Source: an uncultured Oscillospiraceae bacterium (GTDB taxonomy: Bacteria; Bacillota; Clostridia; Oscillospirales; Oscillospiraceae). Taken from it: 11,382 nt of DNA. This document shows positions 1 through 6,163 of the stretch, piece by piece; position 1 is the first letter of the stretch; every line of letters starts with the position of its first letter. Under the pieces are notes generated by a model, which did no database searches, was not told where the DNA came from, and saw only the letters and a list, made by a program, of their open reading frames with translations. Made by a program: the position numbers and the translations under genes. The stretch is taken from assembly GCA_905233785.1 (NCBI GenBank), contig CAJOCV010000094.1:1-11382 (forward strand), given 5' to 3'.

Positions 1-711
1 GGAAAAACCACAAGCTGTGTTAATCTGAGCGCCGCGCTACAAAGCATAGGAAAGCGTGTTTTGATGGTGGATTGCGACCCACAGGGGAACGCAAGCTCCG
101 GCATGGGCGTAAACAAGTCAAGCCGTCCCAACACTTACGACATGCTGATCAACGGGGTACAACCGGAAAAATGTATTCATCACACAGACTACAGCGACGT
201 GATCCCGACCGGTAAGGAACTGGCCGCAGCATCTGTTGAACTGATTCAAGCCGAGCGTCGCGAATATACTCTCAAAAACGCTCTGCAAAAGCTCTACAGT
301 GATTACGATTACATTTTTATCGACTGTCCTCCTTCTTTAGAGCTTTTAACGGTAAACTCTTTGGTTGCCGCGGACAGCGTACTGATCCCGATGCAATGCG
401 AATACTATGCGCTCGAGGGCATTGTAGATCTGATGACGAGTATCCGTATGTGCTCCAAAAAGCTCAACAGAAGACTACAGGTGCAGGGAATCATACTTAC
501 GATGTACGATGCGCGCGCGAGACTTACCACACAGGTGGAAGATGAGCTGAGAAAGCATCTTGGCTCAAAAGTCTATGATACCGTGATTCCTCGCAGCGTC
601 CGTCTCTCGGAGGCGCCGAGCCACGGGATACCCGGCGTTCTTTATGACCGCGCAAACAAAGGCAGCAAAGCCTACATGGCGCTTGCGGCGGAATTTCTTT
701 CCAAGGAGTGA
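1..711 (+). CDS. parA: ParA/Soj chromosome-partitioning ATPase (5' end missing)
   Basis: This is a deviant-Walker ParA/MinD-family ATPase that works with ParB to segregate the replication origin and, in Firmicutes, to modulate DnaA. The frame is open from the first base and the window starts inside the Walker A motif (residues 1-4 read GKTT), so probably only about 10-15 N-terminal residues are missing. Visible motifs are the Walker A' block VDCDPQGN (residues 23-30) and the Walker B block FIDCPPS (residues 106-112, Asp108). The C-terminal motif RSVRLSEAPSHG is typical of chromosomal Soj proteins. The visible 236 residues plus the missing start give the usual length of about 250. The stop codon lies 2 bp before the parB ATG, so the two are co-transcribed. 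An internal ATG at position 64 follows the P-loop and is not the real start. Confidence 0.96.
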   Translation, partial: GKTTSCVNLSAALQSIGKRVLMVDCDPQGNASSGMGVNKSSRPNTYDMLINGVQPEKCIHHTDYSDVIPTGKELAAASVELIQAERREYTLKNALQKLYSDYDYIFIDCPPSLELLTVNSLVAADSVLIPMQCEYYALEGIVDLMTSIRMCSKKLNRRLQVQGIILTMYDARARLTTQVEDELRKHLGSKVYDTVIPRSVRLSEAPSHGIPGVLYDRANKGSKAYMALAAEFLSKE

Positions 712-713
712 AT

Positions 714-1577
714 ATGTCAAAAGATAAAAAAGGGCTTGGTTTGGGTCTTGACGCGCTGTTTGCCGCGGACGACTACGACGACGATCCAAGCGAGCTGTTA
801 TCTCTGCCAATTTCCAAGGTAGAGCCGCGTGTCGAACAGCCGCGCGAATACTTTGACGAGCAGGCTTTGAACGAGCTTGCCGACTCGATCGCACAGTACG
901 GCGTCATTCAACCAATTGTAGCAAGAAAGCTTGAAAGCGGCTATTACCAAATCATTGCGGGCGAACGCCGCTGGCGTGCCGCACGCATCGCGGGTCTTAC
1001 AGAGGTTCCGGTACGCGTATTGGAGGCTGACGACCGCAGAACGGCGGAGCTTGCGCTTGTCGAAAACCTTTTGCGGGAGGATCTAAACCCGATTGAGGAA
1101 GCGAAAGGCTATCAAAGTCTCATCAATGATTACGGCCTGACACAGGAAGAAGCCGCTCGAAGTGTTGGCCGCTCCCGCCCTGCGATCACAAATTCCCTGC
1201 GTTTGCTGAGTCTTTCCCCGGCGGTGATGGAGCTTGTGGAGAAAAAAGAGCTCTCTGCCGGACACGCAAGAGCGCTGATTCCGATCAACGATCAGGCAAA
1301 GCAACTGGACGCCGCACGGGAGGTTATTCATAAATCCCTATCGGTACGTCGTACCGAACAGCTTGCTAACCGACTACTGAAGGAAAAAAAGGAAAAGAAA
1401 GAGATAAGAGACCCCATGCGCGTGGATTACGCCGCAGAGCTTGCGGATGAGTTGAGTAAACTTCTCGGACGTAAAGTGAGCATCAACGAGGGAAACAAAG
1501 GCGGCAAAATCGAATTGGAATATTACGACGCGGACGATCGCGAAAGTCTGATCGCTGAGCTGCGCCGTATCAAGTAA
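714..1577 (+). CDS. parB: ParB/Spo0J partition protein (CTP-dependent clamp)
   Basis: This is the DNA-binding partner of ParA, which loads at parS sites and slides as a CTP-gated clamp. The N-terminus carries the KGLGLGLDALF peptide (residues 6-16) that stimulates ParA ATPase. The ParB/Srx CTP-binding core shows GERRWRA (residues 83-89) and ENLLREDLNPIEEA (from residue 117). A helix-turn-helix region follows at about residues 142-166 (LTQEEAARSVGRSRPAITNS), and the C-terminal dimerisation segment ends at residue 287. I chose ATG 714 because the Shine-Dalgarno AAGGAG (703-708) sits 5 nt upstream. A GTG at 708 in the same frame would overlap that site. Length is typical of chromosomal ParB. No parS-like palindrome was seen in this window. 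Gene order parA-parB-serS suggests a location near the replication origin. Confidence 0.97.
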   Translation: MSKDKKGLGLGLDALFAADDYDDDPSELLSLPISKVEPRVEQPREYFDEQALNELADSIAQYGVIQPIVARKLESGYYQIIAGERRWRAARIAGLTEVPVRVLEADDRRTAELALVENLLREDLNPIEEAKGYQSLINDYGLTQEEAARSVGRSRPAITNSLRLLSLSPAVMELVEKKELSAGHARALIPINDQAKQLDAAREVIHKSLSVRRTEQLANRLLKEKKEKKEIRDPMRVDYAAELADELSKLLGRKVSINEGNKGGKIELEYYDADDRESLIAELRRIK

Positions 1578-1589
1578 AGGAGTAAAACG

Positions 1590-2909
1590 ATGCTTGATAT
1601 TAAATTTATCAGAGAAAATCCCGAGATTGTCAGGGAAAACATCCGTAAAAAGTTTCAGGACGCAAAGCTTCCCATGGTCGATGAGGTTCTGGAGCTTGAC
1701 GCGAAAAACCGTGCGGCAATCACCGAAGCAAGCGACCTGCGCGCAAAGAAAAACCAACTCAGCAAAGCAAACGGCCCTCTCTTCGGTAAACTGAAAAAAG
1801 CCTCCGAGGATGAAAAAAACCTGATTCAGGCACAGATCGACGCCAACATGGCAGCCGTCAAAGCCAACGACGAGCGACTCGCGGAGCTGGAAAAAATGGA
1901 GGACGAGTACGCAGCCCGCATTCGTACCCTCTTGCTTAACATCCCCAACATCATCGACCCCTCCGTTCCCATCGGTCCAGACGACAGCGCCAACGTGGAG
2001 GTAGAGCGCTTTGGAGAACCCGTAACGCCTGATTTTGAGATTCCTTACCATACCGAAATCATGGAGCGTTTCAACGGCGTAGATATGGACGCCGCCGGAC
2101 GTGTATCCGGAAACGGCTTTTACTACCTGATGGGCGATATTGCCCGTCTGCATTCCGCCGTACTGGCTTATGCCCGTGATTTTATGATAAACAAGGGATT
2201 TATCTACTGCATTCCCCCCTTTATGATCCACGGCAATGTTGTCGAAGGCGTTATGAGTCAAACCGACATGGACGCCATGATGTATAAAATTGAAGGAGAA
2301 GACCTGTATCTGATCGGCACCTCCGAACATTCCATGATTGGAAAATTCATAGACCAGATCATTCCCGAGGAATCTCTTCCCCAAACGCTCACCAGCTACA
2401 GCCCCTGCTTCCGCAAAGAAAAAGGCGCTCACGGCATTGAAGAGCGCGGCGTCTACCGCATCCACCAGTTTGAAAAGCAGGAGATGATCGTCGTCTGCAA
2501 GCCGGAGGATTCCATGTCCTGGTATGATAAGATGTGGCGCTATTCCGTGGAGCTCTTCCGCAGCATGGAGATCCCCGTACGTCAGCTCGAATGCTGCTCC
2601 GGCGACCTGGCCGATCTCAAAGTAAAATCTTGTGACATCGAAGCCTGGTCTCCTCGTCAGCAAAAGTATTTTGAGGTCTGCTCCTGCTCCAACCTCGGCG
2701 ACGCACAGGCTCGCCGTCTCAAGATGCGCGTCAAAGGCGCCGACGGCAAGACCTATCTGCCCCATACGCTCAACAATACCGTTGTCGCTCCGCCGAGAAT
2801 GCTGATTGCCTTCCTGGAAAACCATTTGCAGGCAGATGGCAGCGTCACGATCCCCGAGGTTCTCTGGCCGTACATGGGCGGCAAAAAAACTCTTGTTCCC
2901 AATAAGTAA
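1590..2909 (+). CDS. serS: Seryl-tRNA synthetase (class II)
   Basis: This enzyme charges tRNA-Ser with serine in the cytoplasm. The 439 residues match the family length. The N-terminal ~115 residues form the charged long coiled-coil arm that contacts tRNA-Ser, starting LDIKFIRENPEIVREN. The class II core shows the serine-binding TxE motif as T244-S245-E246, motif 2 with Arg275 and Glu277 in CFRKEKGAHG then RIHQFEKQEM, and motif 3 around Arg403 in APPRMLIAFLENH. Motif 3 and the TSEHS segment differ from the E. coli/B. subtilis-type patterns I know (TAE, GRTL), so this looks like a divergent bacterial subtype, but the key Arg and Glu residues are kept. The ATG follows AAAGGAG (1575-1581) with an 8-nt gap. 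The gene begins 12 bp after parB, leaving no room for a T-box leader, so it probably depends on read-through from the parAB promoter. Confidence 0.95.
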   Translation: MLDIKFIRENPEIVRENIRKKFQDAKLPMVDEVLELDAKNRAAITEASDLRAKKNQLSKANGPLFGKLKKASEDEKNLIQAQIDANMAAVKANDERLAELEKMEDEYAARIRTLLLNIPNIIDPSVPIGPDDSANVEVERFGEPVTPDFEIPYHTEIMERFNGVDMDAAGRVSGNGFYYLMGDIARLHSAVLAYARDFMINKGFIYCIPPFMIHGNVVEGVMSQTDMDAMMYKIEGEDLYLIGTSEHSMIGKFIDQIIPEESLPQTLTSYSPCFRKEKGAHGIEERGVYRIHQFEKQEMIVVCKPEDSMSWYDKMWRYSVELFRSMEIPVRQLECCSGDLADLKVKSCDIEAWSPRQQKYFEVCSCSNLGDAQARRLKMRVKGADGKTYLPHTLNNTVVAPPRMLIAFLENHLQADGSVTIPEVLWPYMGGKKTLVPNK

Positions 2910-2933
2910 TTCATATATTAGGAGGAAAACATA

Positions 2934-3374
2934 ATGAAAAAGTTCTTTGAAGAGTTTAAGGCTTTCATCTCTCGCGGCAACGTGCTCGATATGGCGGTCG
3001 GCGTGATCGTCGGCGGCGCCTTCGGCGCGATCACAAGCTCCCTCGTTGCCAACATCATTACCCCGCTTCTTGCCTGGATTTTCGGCACACCCAACACCGA
3101 CGCACTGAATATCACCCTGCGCGCAGCAGATGAAGCGGCAGGCACAGAAGCCATCGTTTTGGGACTGGGTACCTTTGTTGGAGCCATCATCAACTTCCTT
3201 GTAATTGCCCTGGTTCTTTTCTCCGTTATAAAAGCCTTTAACAAAGCGCACGAGCTGGCTGAAAATCTCAAAAAGAAGGAAGAGGAAGAAGCCGCCGCAG
3301 CGGAGGCCGAAGATCCCAAGCCCAGCACTGAGGAACTGTTGAGCGCCATTCTTGACGAACTCAAGAAAAAATAA
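2934..3374 (+). CDS. mscL: Large-conductance mechanosensitive channel MscL
   Basis: MscL is a homopentameric membrane valve that opens under membrane tension to release solutes on hypo-osmotic shock. The N-terminal amphipathic helix (FFEEFKAFISRGNVLDMAVG) is the family signature. TM1 spans about residues 17-45 and is rich in Gly and Ala (GVIVGGAFGAI), as expected for the pore-lining helix. A short external loop follows at about 50-72, then TM2 at about 73-101. The C-terminal cytoplasmic bundle begins with a very acidic and Ala-rich stretch (residues 114-127) and ends STEELLSAILDELKKK, as in other MscL proteins. The 146-residue length is normal. The ATG follows AGGAGG (2921-2926), and the gene begins 24 bp after serS, so it probably belongs to the same transcript. 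Confidence 0.97.
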   Translation: MKKFFEEFKAFISRGNVLDMAVGVIVGGAFGAITSSLVANIITPLLAWIFGTPNTDALNITLRAADEAAGTEAIVLGLGTFVGAIINFLVIALVLFSVIKAFNKAHELAENLKKKEEEEAAAAEAEDPKPSTEELLSAILDELKKK

Positions 3375-3728
3375 GCATCAGTCAACACCTGGAAAGCTAA
3401 ATCATTCTCGATCGTCACCGTTAAAAAGCTTTCGCGCTCCTGCATAGACTGTACAAAACTTCAAAATTTTAATAAAAAAGAAATGCTTCCAGAGGGGCTG
3501 TGAAAAAACAAAGTTTTTTCACAGCCTCAGTTTTTTAGTGCTTCGTTTTTGGCGTTTAGCAGAAATATTCAAGCTTTTCCGCGATTGTTTAGATAGGTAT
3601 CTGCCTGTCATAGCAAGAAAAAAGCTTTTTCTCCTCCTTTGCTTTTTTGCTGTCTTTGCCTCTCTGTTTTCTTCCGGAAATTCCATATTGTATATGTTTT
3701 TCACCATTCGTTCGGATGCCTCCGGCGG
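3375..3728. other. Intergenic stretch without a convincing gene
   Basis: Apart from the hairpin at 3492-3537 this stretch is AT-rich and has T-rich runs on the + strand (about 3620-3700). Short open frames occur on both strands (+ 3538-3792, - 3519-3707), but neither has a well-placed ribosome binding site or a recognisable domain. The minus-strand frame stops inside the terminator hairpin. I see no promoter I would defend. Confidence 0.5.
3492..3537 (+). terminator. Rho-independent terminator after mscL; left outer hairpin A of the repeat region
   Basis: A 16-bp stem (3494-3509 with 3513-3528, one G-T wobble) closes on an AAA loop and is followed by six T (3531-3536). The stem reads CTGTGAAAAAAC on its left arm. 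It can terminate the parA-mscL transcript, although it lies about 120 bp beyond the mscL stop. An almost identical hairpin recurs at 4353-4387, so it may also be part of a repeat unit. Confidence 0.75.
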
Positions 3729-3760
3729 CCCTATTTCTTTGGACGCCCAAAGAAATAGGG
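3729..3760. repeat. Left end hairpin B of the palindromic element
   Basis: Perfect inverted repeat with a 14-bp stem: 3729-3742 (CCCTATTTCTTTGG) pairs with 3747-3760 around a 4-nt loop. It marks the left edge of the large palindrome and has a counterpart at 4259-4288. Confidence 0.75.
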
Positions 3761-3966
3761 GAAAGAAATGCGCAGGGGAAGAGTCCCCTTGACCCCTCGC
3801 AGAAGCGGGGAGTCTAAGGGCGAAACCGGGGTCGCCGCTATTGCAAAATCGCGTTGCCGGGTGCGCCGCATACCGCTGCCGCTCAATTGTACTTCTGACA
3901 TGGATCGTACCACGCAGGAAACCGCGGCTCGCCGGGTGCTGGTCGTGACTTTACGGGCTGCCTCCC

Positions 3967-3985
3967 TATGGGCGATTTACCCATA
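3967..3985. repeat. Small hairpin near the centre of the palindromic element
   Basis: TATGGG (3967-3972) pairs with CCCATA (3980-3985) across a 7-nt loop. It competes with the alternative pairing of GGGCGATT (3970-3977) with AATCGCCC (4002-4009), so the centre can fold in two ways. Confidence 0.5.
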
Positions 3986-4040
3986 AAGGGCACAATGCCC
4001 GAATCGCCCGTGCGTTCTTCGCCCAATGCGTTGTAGGGGA

Positions 4041-4056
4041 CGACGCCCCGGCGTCG
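4041..4056. repeat. GC-rich 7-bp hairpin inside the palindromic element
   Basis: CGACGCC (4041-4047) pairs with GGCGTCG (4050-4056) around a 2-nt spacer. It lies in the right half and has no obvious equivalent on the left. Confidence 0.5.
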
Positions 4057-4258
4057 CGAGGCCACATCCATAGAGCCGAGCCGCCGTGTCGTGCTTTTGA
4101 GCGCTGCGTTCTGCACAACATAGCGGCAGCGAACACCCGGGCGCATAAGCCTGTCAAATCTTAGGACGGCGGCGACCTACGCTCAGACCTTAGGTTCCCC
4201 TTTTGCACGTGGGGTCAAGGGGACACTTCCCCTTGTTGCCTTTCTTTGGCATCAAAAA

Positions 4259-4288
4259 CCGTTTCTTTCCCCAACGGGAAAGAAATGG
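4259..4288. repeat. Right end hairpin B' of the palindromic element
   Basis: TTTCTTTCCC (4262-4271) pairs with GGGAAAGAAA (4276-4285) around a 4-nt loop, and the stem extends to about 13 bp with one G-T wobble. It mirrors the hairpin at 3729-3760 in core sequence and in its place at the edge of the element. Confidence 0.7.
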
Positions 4289-4352
4289 GTTTTGCCTGCG
4301 CAGCTTCCCATTAATTCATGAACTCATGCGTGTTCTCTGAAGCGAACAAAGG

Positions 4353-4387
4353 GGGACTGTGAAAAAACTCCGTTTTTTCACAGTCCC
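4353..4387. repeat. Perfect 16-bp hairpin, right outer copy (A') of the 3494-3528 hairpin
   Basis: The stem 4353-4368 pairs perfectly with 4372-4387 around a TCC loop. The left arm GGGACTGTGAAAAAAC differs from the 3494-3509 arm at one base (A for G at its fourth position). No T-run follows on the + strand, and only a short T stretch follows on the - strand, so terminator function is less clear than for the left copy. It could still stop transcription from the kinase gene on the - strand. Confidence 0.7.
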
Positions 4388-4390
4388 AAT

Positions 4391-4536
4391 TCTTGTGTAA
4401 ACGCCGATCAGAACGTCTGCGGCGCCTCCCGGAAAAATTGCGCCCTACCGCAAGCGGTATGCAGAGCTTCGAGATGCGAAACGCAGGAAGATCGTGTGAT
4501 TTCGTCACTTTTTCCTGCAATACACAATAAAATGAA
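4391..4536. other. Intergenic stretch between repeat region and kinase 3' end; possible minus-strand terminator
   Basis: No gene is seen. An inverted repeat GCAGGAA (4483-4489) with TTCCTGC (4512-4518), containing an inner GTGA/TCAC pair (4496-4499 with 4505-4508), lies just downstream of the kinase remnant on the - strand. It may end that transcript, but the bases after it on the - strand (GTTTCGC) are not strongly T-rich. A 6-bp hairpin TACCGC-AA-GCGGTA sits at 4446-4459. Confidence 0.35.
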
Positions 4537-4644
4537 TTATGGTTCCGAATGTTTTTCTCGCTCTGCAATCAGCCTTGCCAGGGTTTTGTACAGCTTTTCC
4601 GGCTCAATGGGTTTGCCCAGGTGAGCGTTCATGCCCGCCTGAAG
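4537..4644 (-). pseudogene. Out-of-frame 3' remnant of the kinase receiver domain
   Basis: Read from 4644 in the frame shifted relative to the kinase, this segment gives LQAGMNAHLGKPIEPEK and continues to a TAA at 4537-4539 (35 codons). That is the C-terminal part of a receiver domain, including the conserved Lys of the GKP motif. It belongs to the same ancestral gene: the upstream frame ends at VPIIA. About 15 residues normally lie between these two motifs and are absent. The cause is therefore a deletion of roughly 45-50 bp that is not a multiple of three, not a simple one-base slip. Confidence 0.85.
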
Positions 4645-5975
4645 GCGATGATGGGGACGCTCTGCGCGTCCGGGCGCGCCAGAGCGCGAATGCTGCGCGT
4701 GGCTGCCAGACCGTCCAGCACCGGCATGCGCATATCCATCAGGACGGCGTCGTAATAGCCCACGGGGCTTGCGCGGAACAGCTCCACGGCGAGCTGCCCG
4801 TTCTTCGCGCAGTCTGCCGTGACGCCCTCAAGCTCCAGCAGATCGCGCAGAATCTCGGCGTTCTGCTCAATATCCTCCGCTACCAGCGCGCGTTTCCCCG
4901 CAAGCGTGCTTTCGAGAACGGGCGCGTCCGGCGCCGCTTCGGGCTCTTCGTCTGAGACGGCGAGCGGCACTGTCACCGTAAAGGTGGAGCCGACGCCCTT
5001 TTCGCTCTCCACCGCGATTTCGCCGCCCATCAGATCCACAAACTTTTTGGTAATGGTCATGCCGAGACCGCTGCCGCCGTATCGGTTGGTCTTGCTGGAA
5101 TCCTCCTGAGAGAAGGACTCAAAGAGCTTGGGCAGAAAGTCCTTGTCGATGCCGATGCCGCTGTCGCTGATCGTAAAGCGGAGACCGTTGTCTGTGGACT
5201 CGACGGTGAGAGAGATCTCGCCGGGAGAATCGGTAAATTTGACGGAGTTTCCGAGAATGTTGATGAGCACCTGCCTGAGACGCAGATCATCCCCGTAATA
5301 GCGGTCGGGAAGCTCCCCGGGGCAGCGGCAGATATAACGCAGCCCCTTTTCCTGGCACTGACTCTCGACGATGACGTTGACCTGACTGAGCAGCTCCCGG
5401 AAGGAGAAGCGCTCTTTTTTCAGCTCCATCCGCCCGGATTCGATGCGGCTCATATCCAGAATGTCGTTGATGAGTCCCAGGAGATGCTTGGCGCTGTAGC
5501 CGATTTTTTCCAGCTGATCCCGTGCGCGCGGGGGAAGATCGGGATTTTTCAGCGCGAGAATGTCCAGCACGATGATGGCGTTCATCGGCGTGCGAATCTC
5601 ATGGCTCATGCTGGAGAGAAAAACGGTTTTGGCGCGGTTAGCCTCCTCCGCAGCCAAAAGCTTGGCCTCCATCTGCTCGTTTGCCTGGATACGCTCAATG
5701 ATGCGGCAGAGCATTTTGTACATGAAGAAGACAAATAGACTTCCGCCGACAAGAACACTGCCGATGACAAGATCGGGCTTCCCGAAAAAAGCGATAAACA
5801 GATAACCCAGCAAAAACAGGATCAGCATGAGCACGGGAAGGTAGAGCACCCGGCTGTCACCCCGCCAGGACTGTCGCATCCTGGTGTTGCGGCTGAAGCG
5901 GAGGAAACCCCAGATGTTATACAGCATCAGCACGCTGCCCAAATAAACCATGGCGTAGGGTACCCATCGGATCAA
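4629..5975 (-). CDS. Hybrid sensor histidine kinase with truncated receiver domain
   Basis: This is a membrane sensor kinase. With start TTG 5975 it has 448 residues. Three hydrophobic segments (about 3-25, 43-64, 69-89) have no sizeable external sensor domain between them, followed by a linker helix. The kinase core shows the H-box SHEIRTPMNAI with the phospho-acceptor His125, N-box Asn243 in NILGNSVKF, G1 box DSGIGID (271-277), F-box FESFSQED and G2 box GGSGLGMTITKKF. A receiver domain begins at about residue 361 with acidic residues in VAEDIE, and the phospho-acceptor is Asp414 in LMDMRMP. It stops just after VPIIA, lacking the conserved Thr/Ser and Lys and the last third of the fold. I prefer TTG 5975 because GGGAGG (+ strand 5984-5989) lies 8 nt upstream; an upstream TTG at 6047 in the same frame has no such site. 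No dedicated response regulator lies nearby. Confidence 0.88.
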   Translation of the reverse strand: MIRWVPYAMVYLGSVLMLYNIWGFLRFSRNTRMRQSWRGDSRVLYLPVLMLILFLLGYLFIAFFGKPDLVIGSVLVGGSLFVFFMYKMLCRIIERIQANEQMEAKLLAAEEANRAKTVFLSSMSHEIRTPMNAIIVLDILALKNPDLPPRARDQLEKIGYSAKHLLGLINDILDMSRIESGRMELKKERFSFRELLSQVNVIVESQCQEKGLRYICRCPGELPDRYYGDDLRLRQVLINILGNSVKFTDSPGEISLTVESTDNGLRFTISDSGIGIDKDFLPKLFESFSQEDSSKTNRYGGSGLGMTITKKFVDLMGGEIAVESEKGVGSTFTVTVPLAVSDEEPEAAPDAPVLESTLAGKRALVAEDIEQNAEILRDLLELEGVTADCAKNGQLAVELFRASPVGYYDAVLMDMRMPVLDGLAATRSIRALARPDAQSVPIIAFRRA

Positions 5976-6047
5976 AAACGGTTCCTCCCTTCCGAAAAAA
6001 TTCCTTGCTTCCTGCGCTATCTTACCATGCCTCCCGGCGTTTGACAA

Positions 6048-6163
6048 GGGAGAGCTCGCGCTTTTCTATTGCCGGAGTGCAGAAAATTTGTTGCGAAAGA
6101 CTGTTCAAGAGGCGAATTTTGTGGTACATTGTTGATTCAGAATAAGAAAGCGAGGCGATCTTC
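6048..6163. promoter_or_regulatory. Divergent intergenic region between kinase and C11 protease
   Basis: These bases separate two divergent genes and must hold both promoters. For the + strand the best candidate is TACATT (6125-6130) with a weak -35 TTCAAG (6103-6108) at 16 bp. For the - strand TTGAAC (complement of 6102-6107) is a possible -35 without a good -10. Neither is strong, so the exact sites are uncertain. Confidence 0.25.

Larger units (their letters stand above)
3729..4289. repeat. Large imperfect palindrome, probable non-autonomous mobile or dispersed repeat element
   Basis: The two halves are inverted copies around an axis near 4003. The best stretch pairs 3775-3838 with 4169-4232 without gaps and matches at 48 of 64 positions by hand count. 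Its outermost 22 bp (3775-3796 against 4211-4232) differ at one base. The symmetry continues inward: CCGGGTG 3857-3863 with 4134-4140, CGCTGCCGCT 3874-3883 with 4122-4131, and CGGCTCG 3925-3931 with 4077-4083. Near the centre GGGCGATT (3970-3977) pairs with 4002-4009. Each outer end has its own hairpin built on TTTCTTT/AAAGAAA. There is no transposase and no convincing gene inside. A MITE-like element, a dispersed repeat of the genome, or a long structured RNA would all fit; the sequence alone does not decide. Confidence 0.6.

Noticed and set aside
1374..3251. A 625-codon open frame on the minus strand across parB, serS and mscL
   Set aside because: It lies antisense to three clearly real genes, has no domain or ribosome binding site, and its His/Val/Gly/Asp-rich composition is what complementary codons of those genes give.
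3519..3707. A 62-codon, Lys/Arg-rich minus-strand frame
   Set aside because: GGAGG lies too far upstream, no domain is visible, and the stop falls inside the terminator hairpin, so it is more likely part of the repeat region than a gene.
3538..3792. An 84-codon plus-strand frame with a hydrophobic stretch
   Set aside because: It starts right behind the terminator without a ribosome binding site, runs into the palindrome's left hairpin and resembles no known protein.
3883..4146. An 87-codon minus-strand frame in the palindromic element, with a 72-codon plus-strand frame at 3768-3986
   Set aside because: Both are by-products of the GC-rich repeat arms, with no ribosome binding site or recognisable fold. 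A conserved small peptide cannot be excluded without comparing other copies.
4205..4216. CACGTG as a possible parS site for ParB
   Set aside because: The flanks do not match the parS palindrome TGTTTCACGTGAAACA beyond the central six bases.
4539..4955. A 138-codon plus-strand frame opposite the kinase receiver
   Set aside because: It is antisense to the receiver domain and its remnant, and has no domain of its own.
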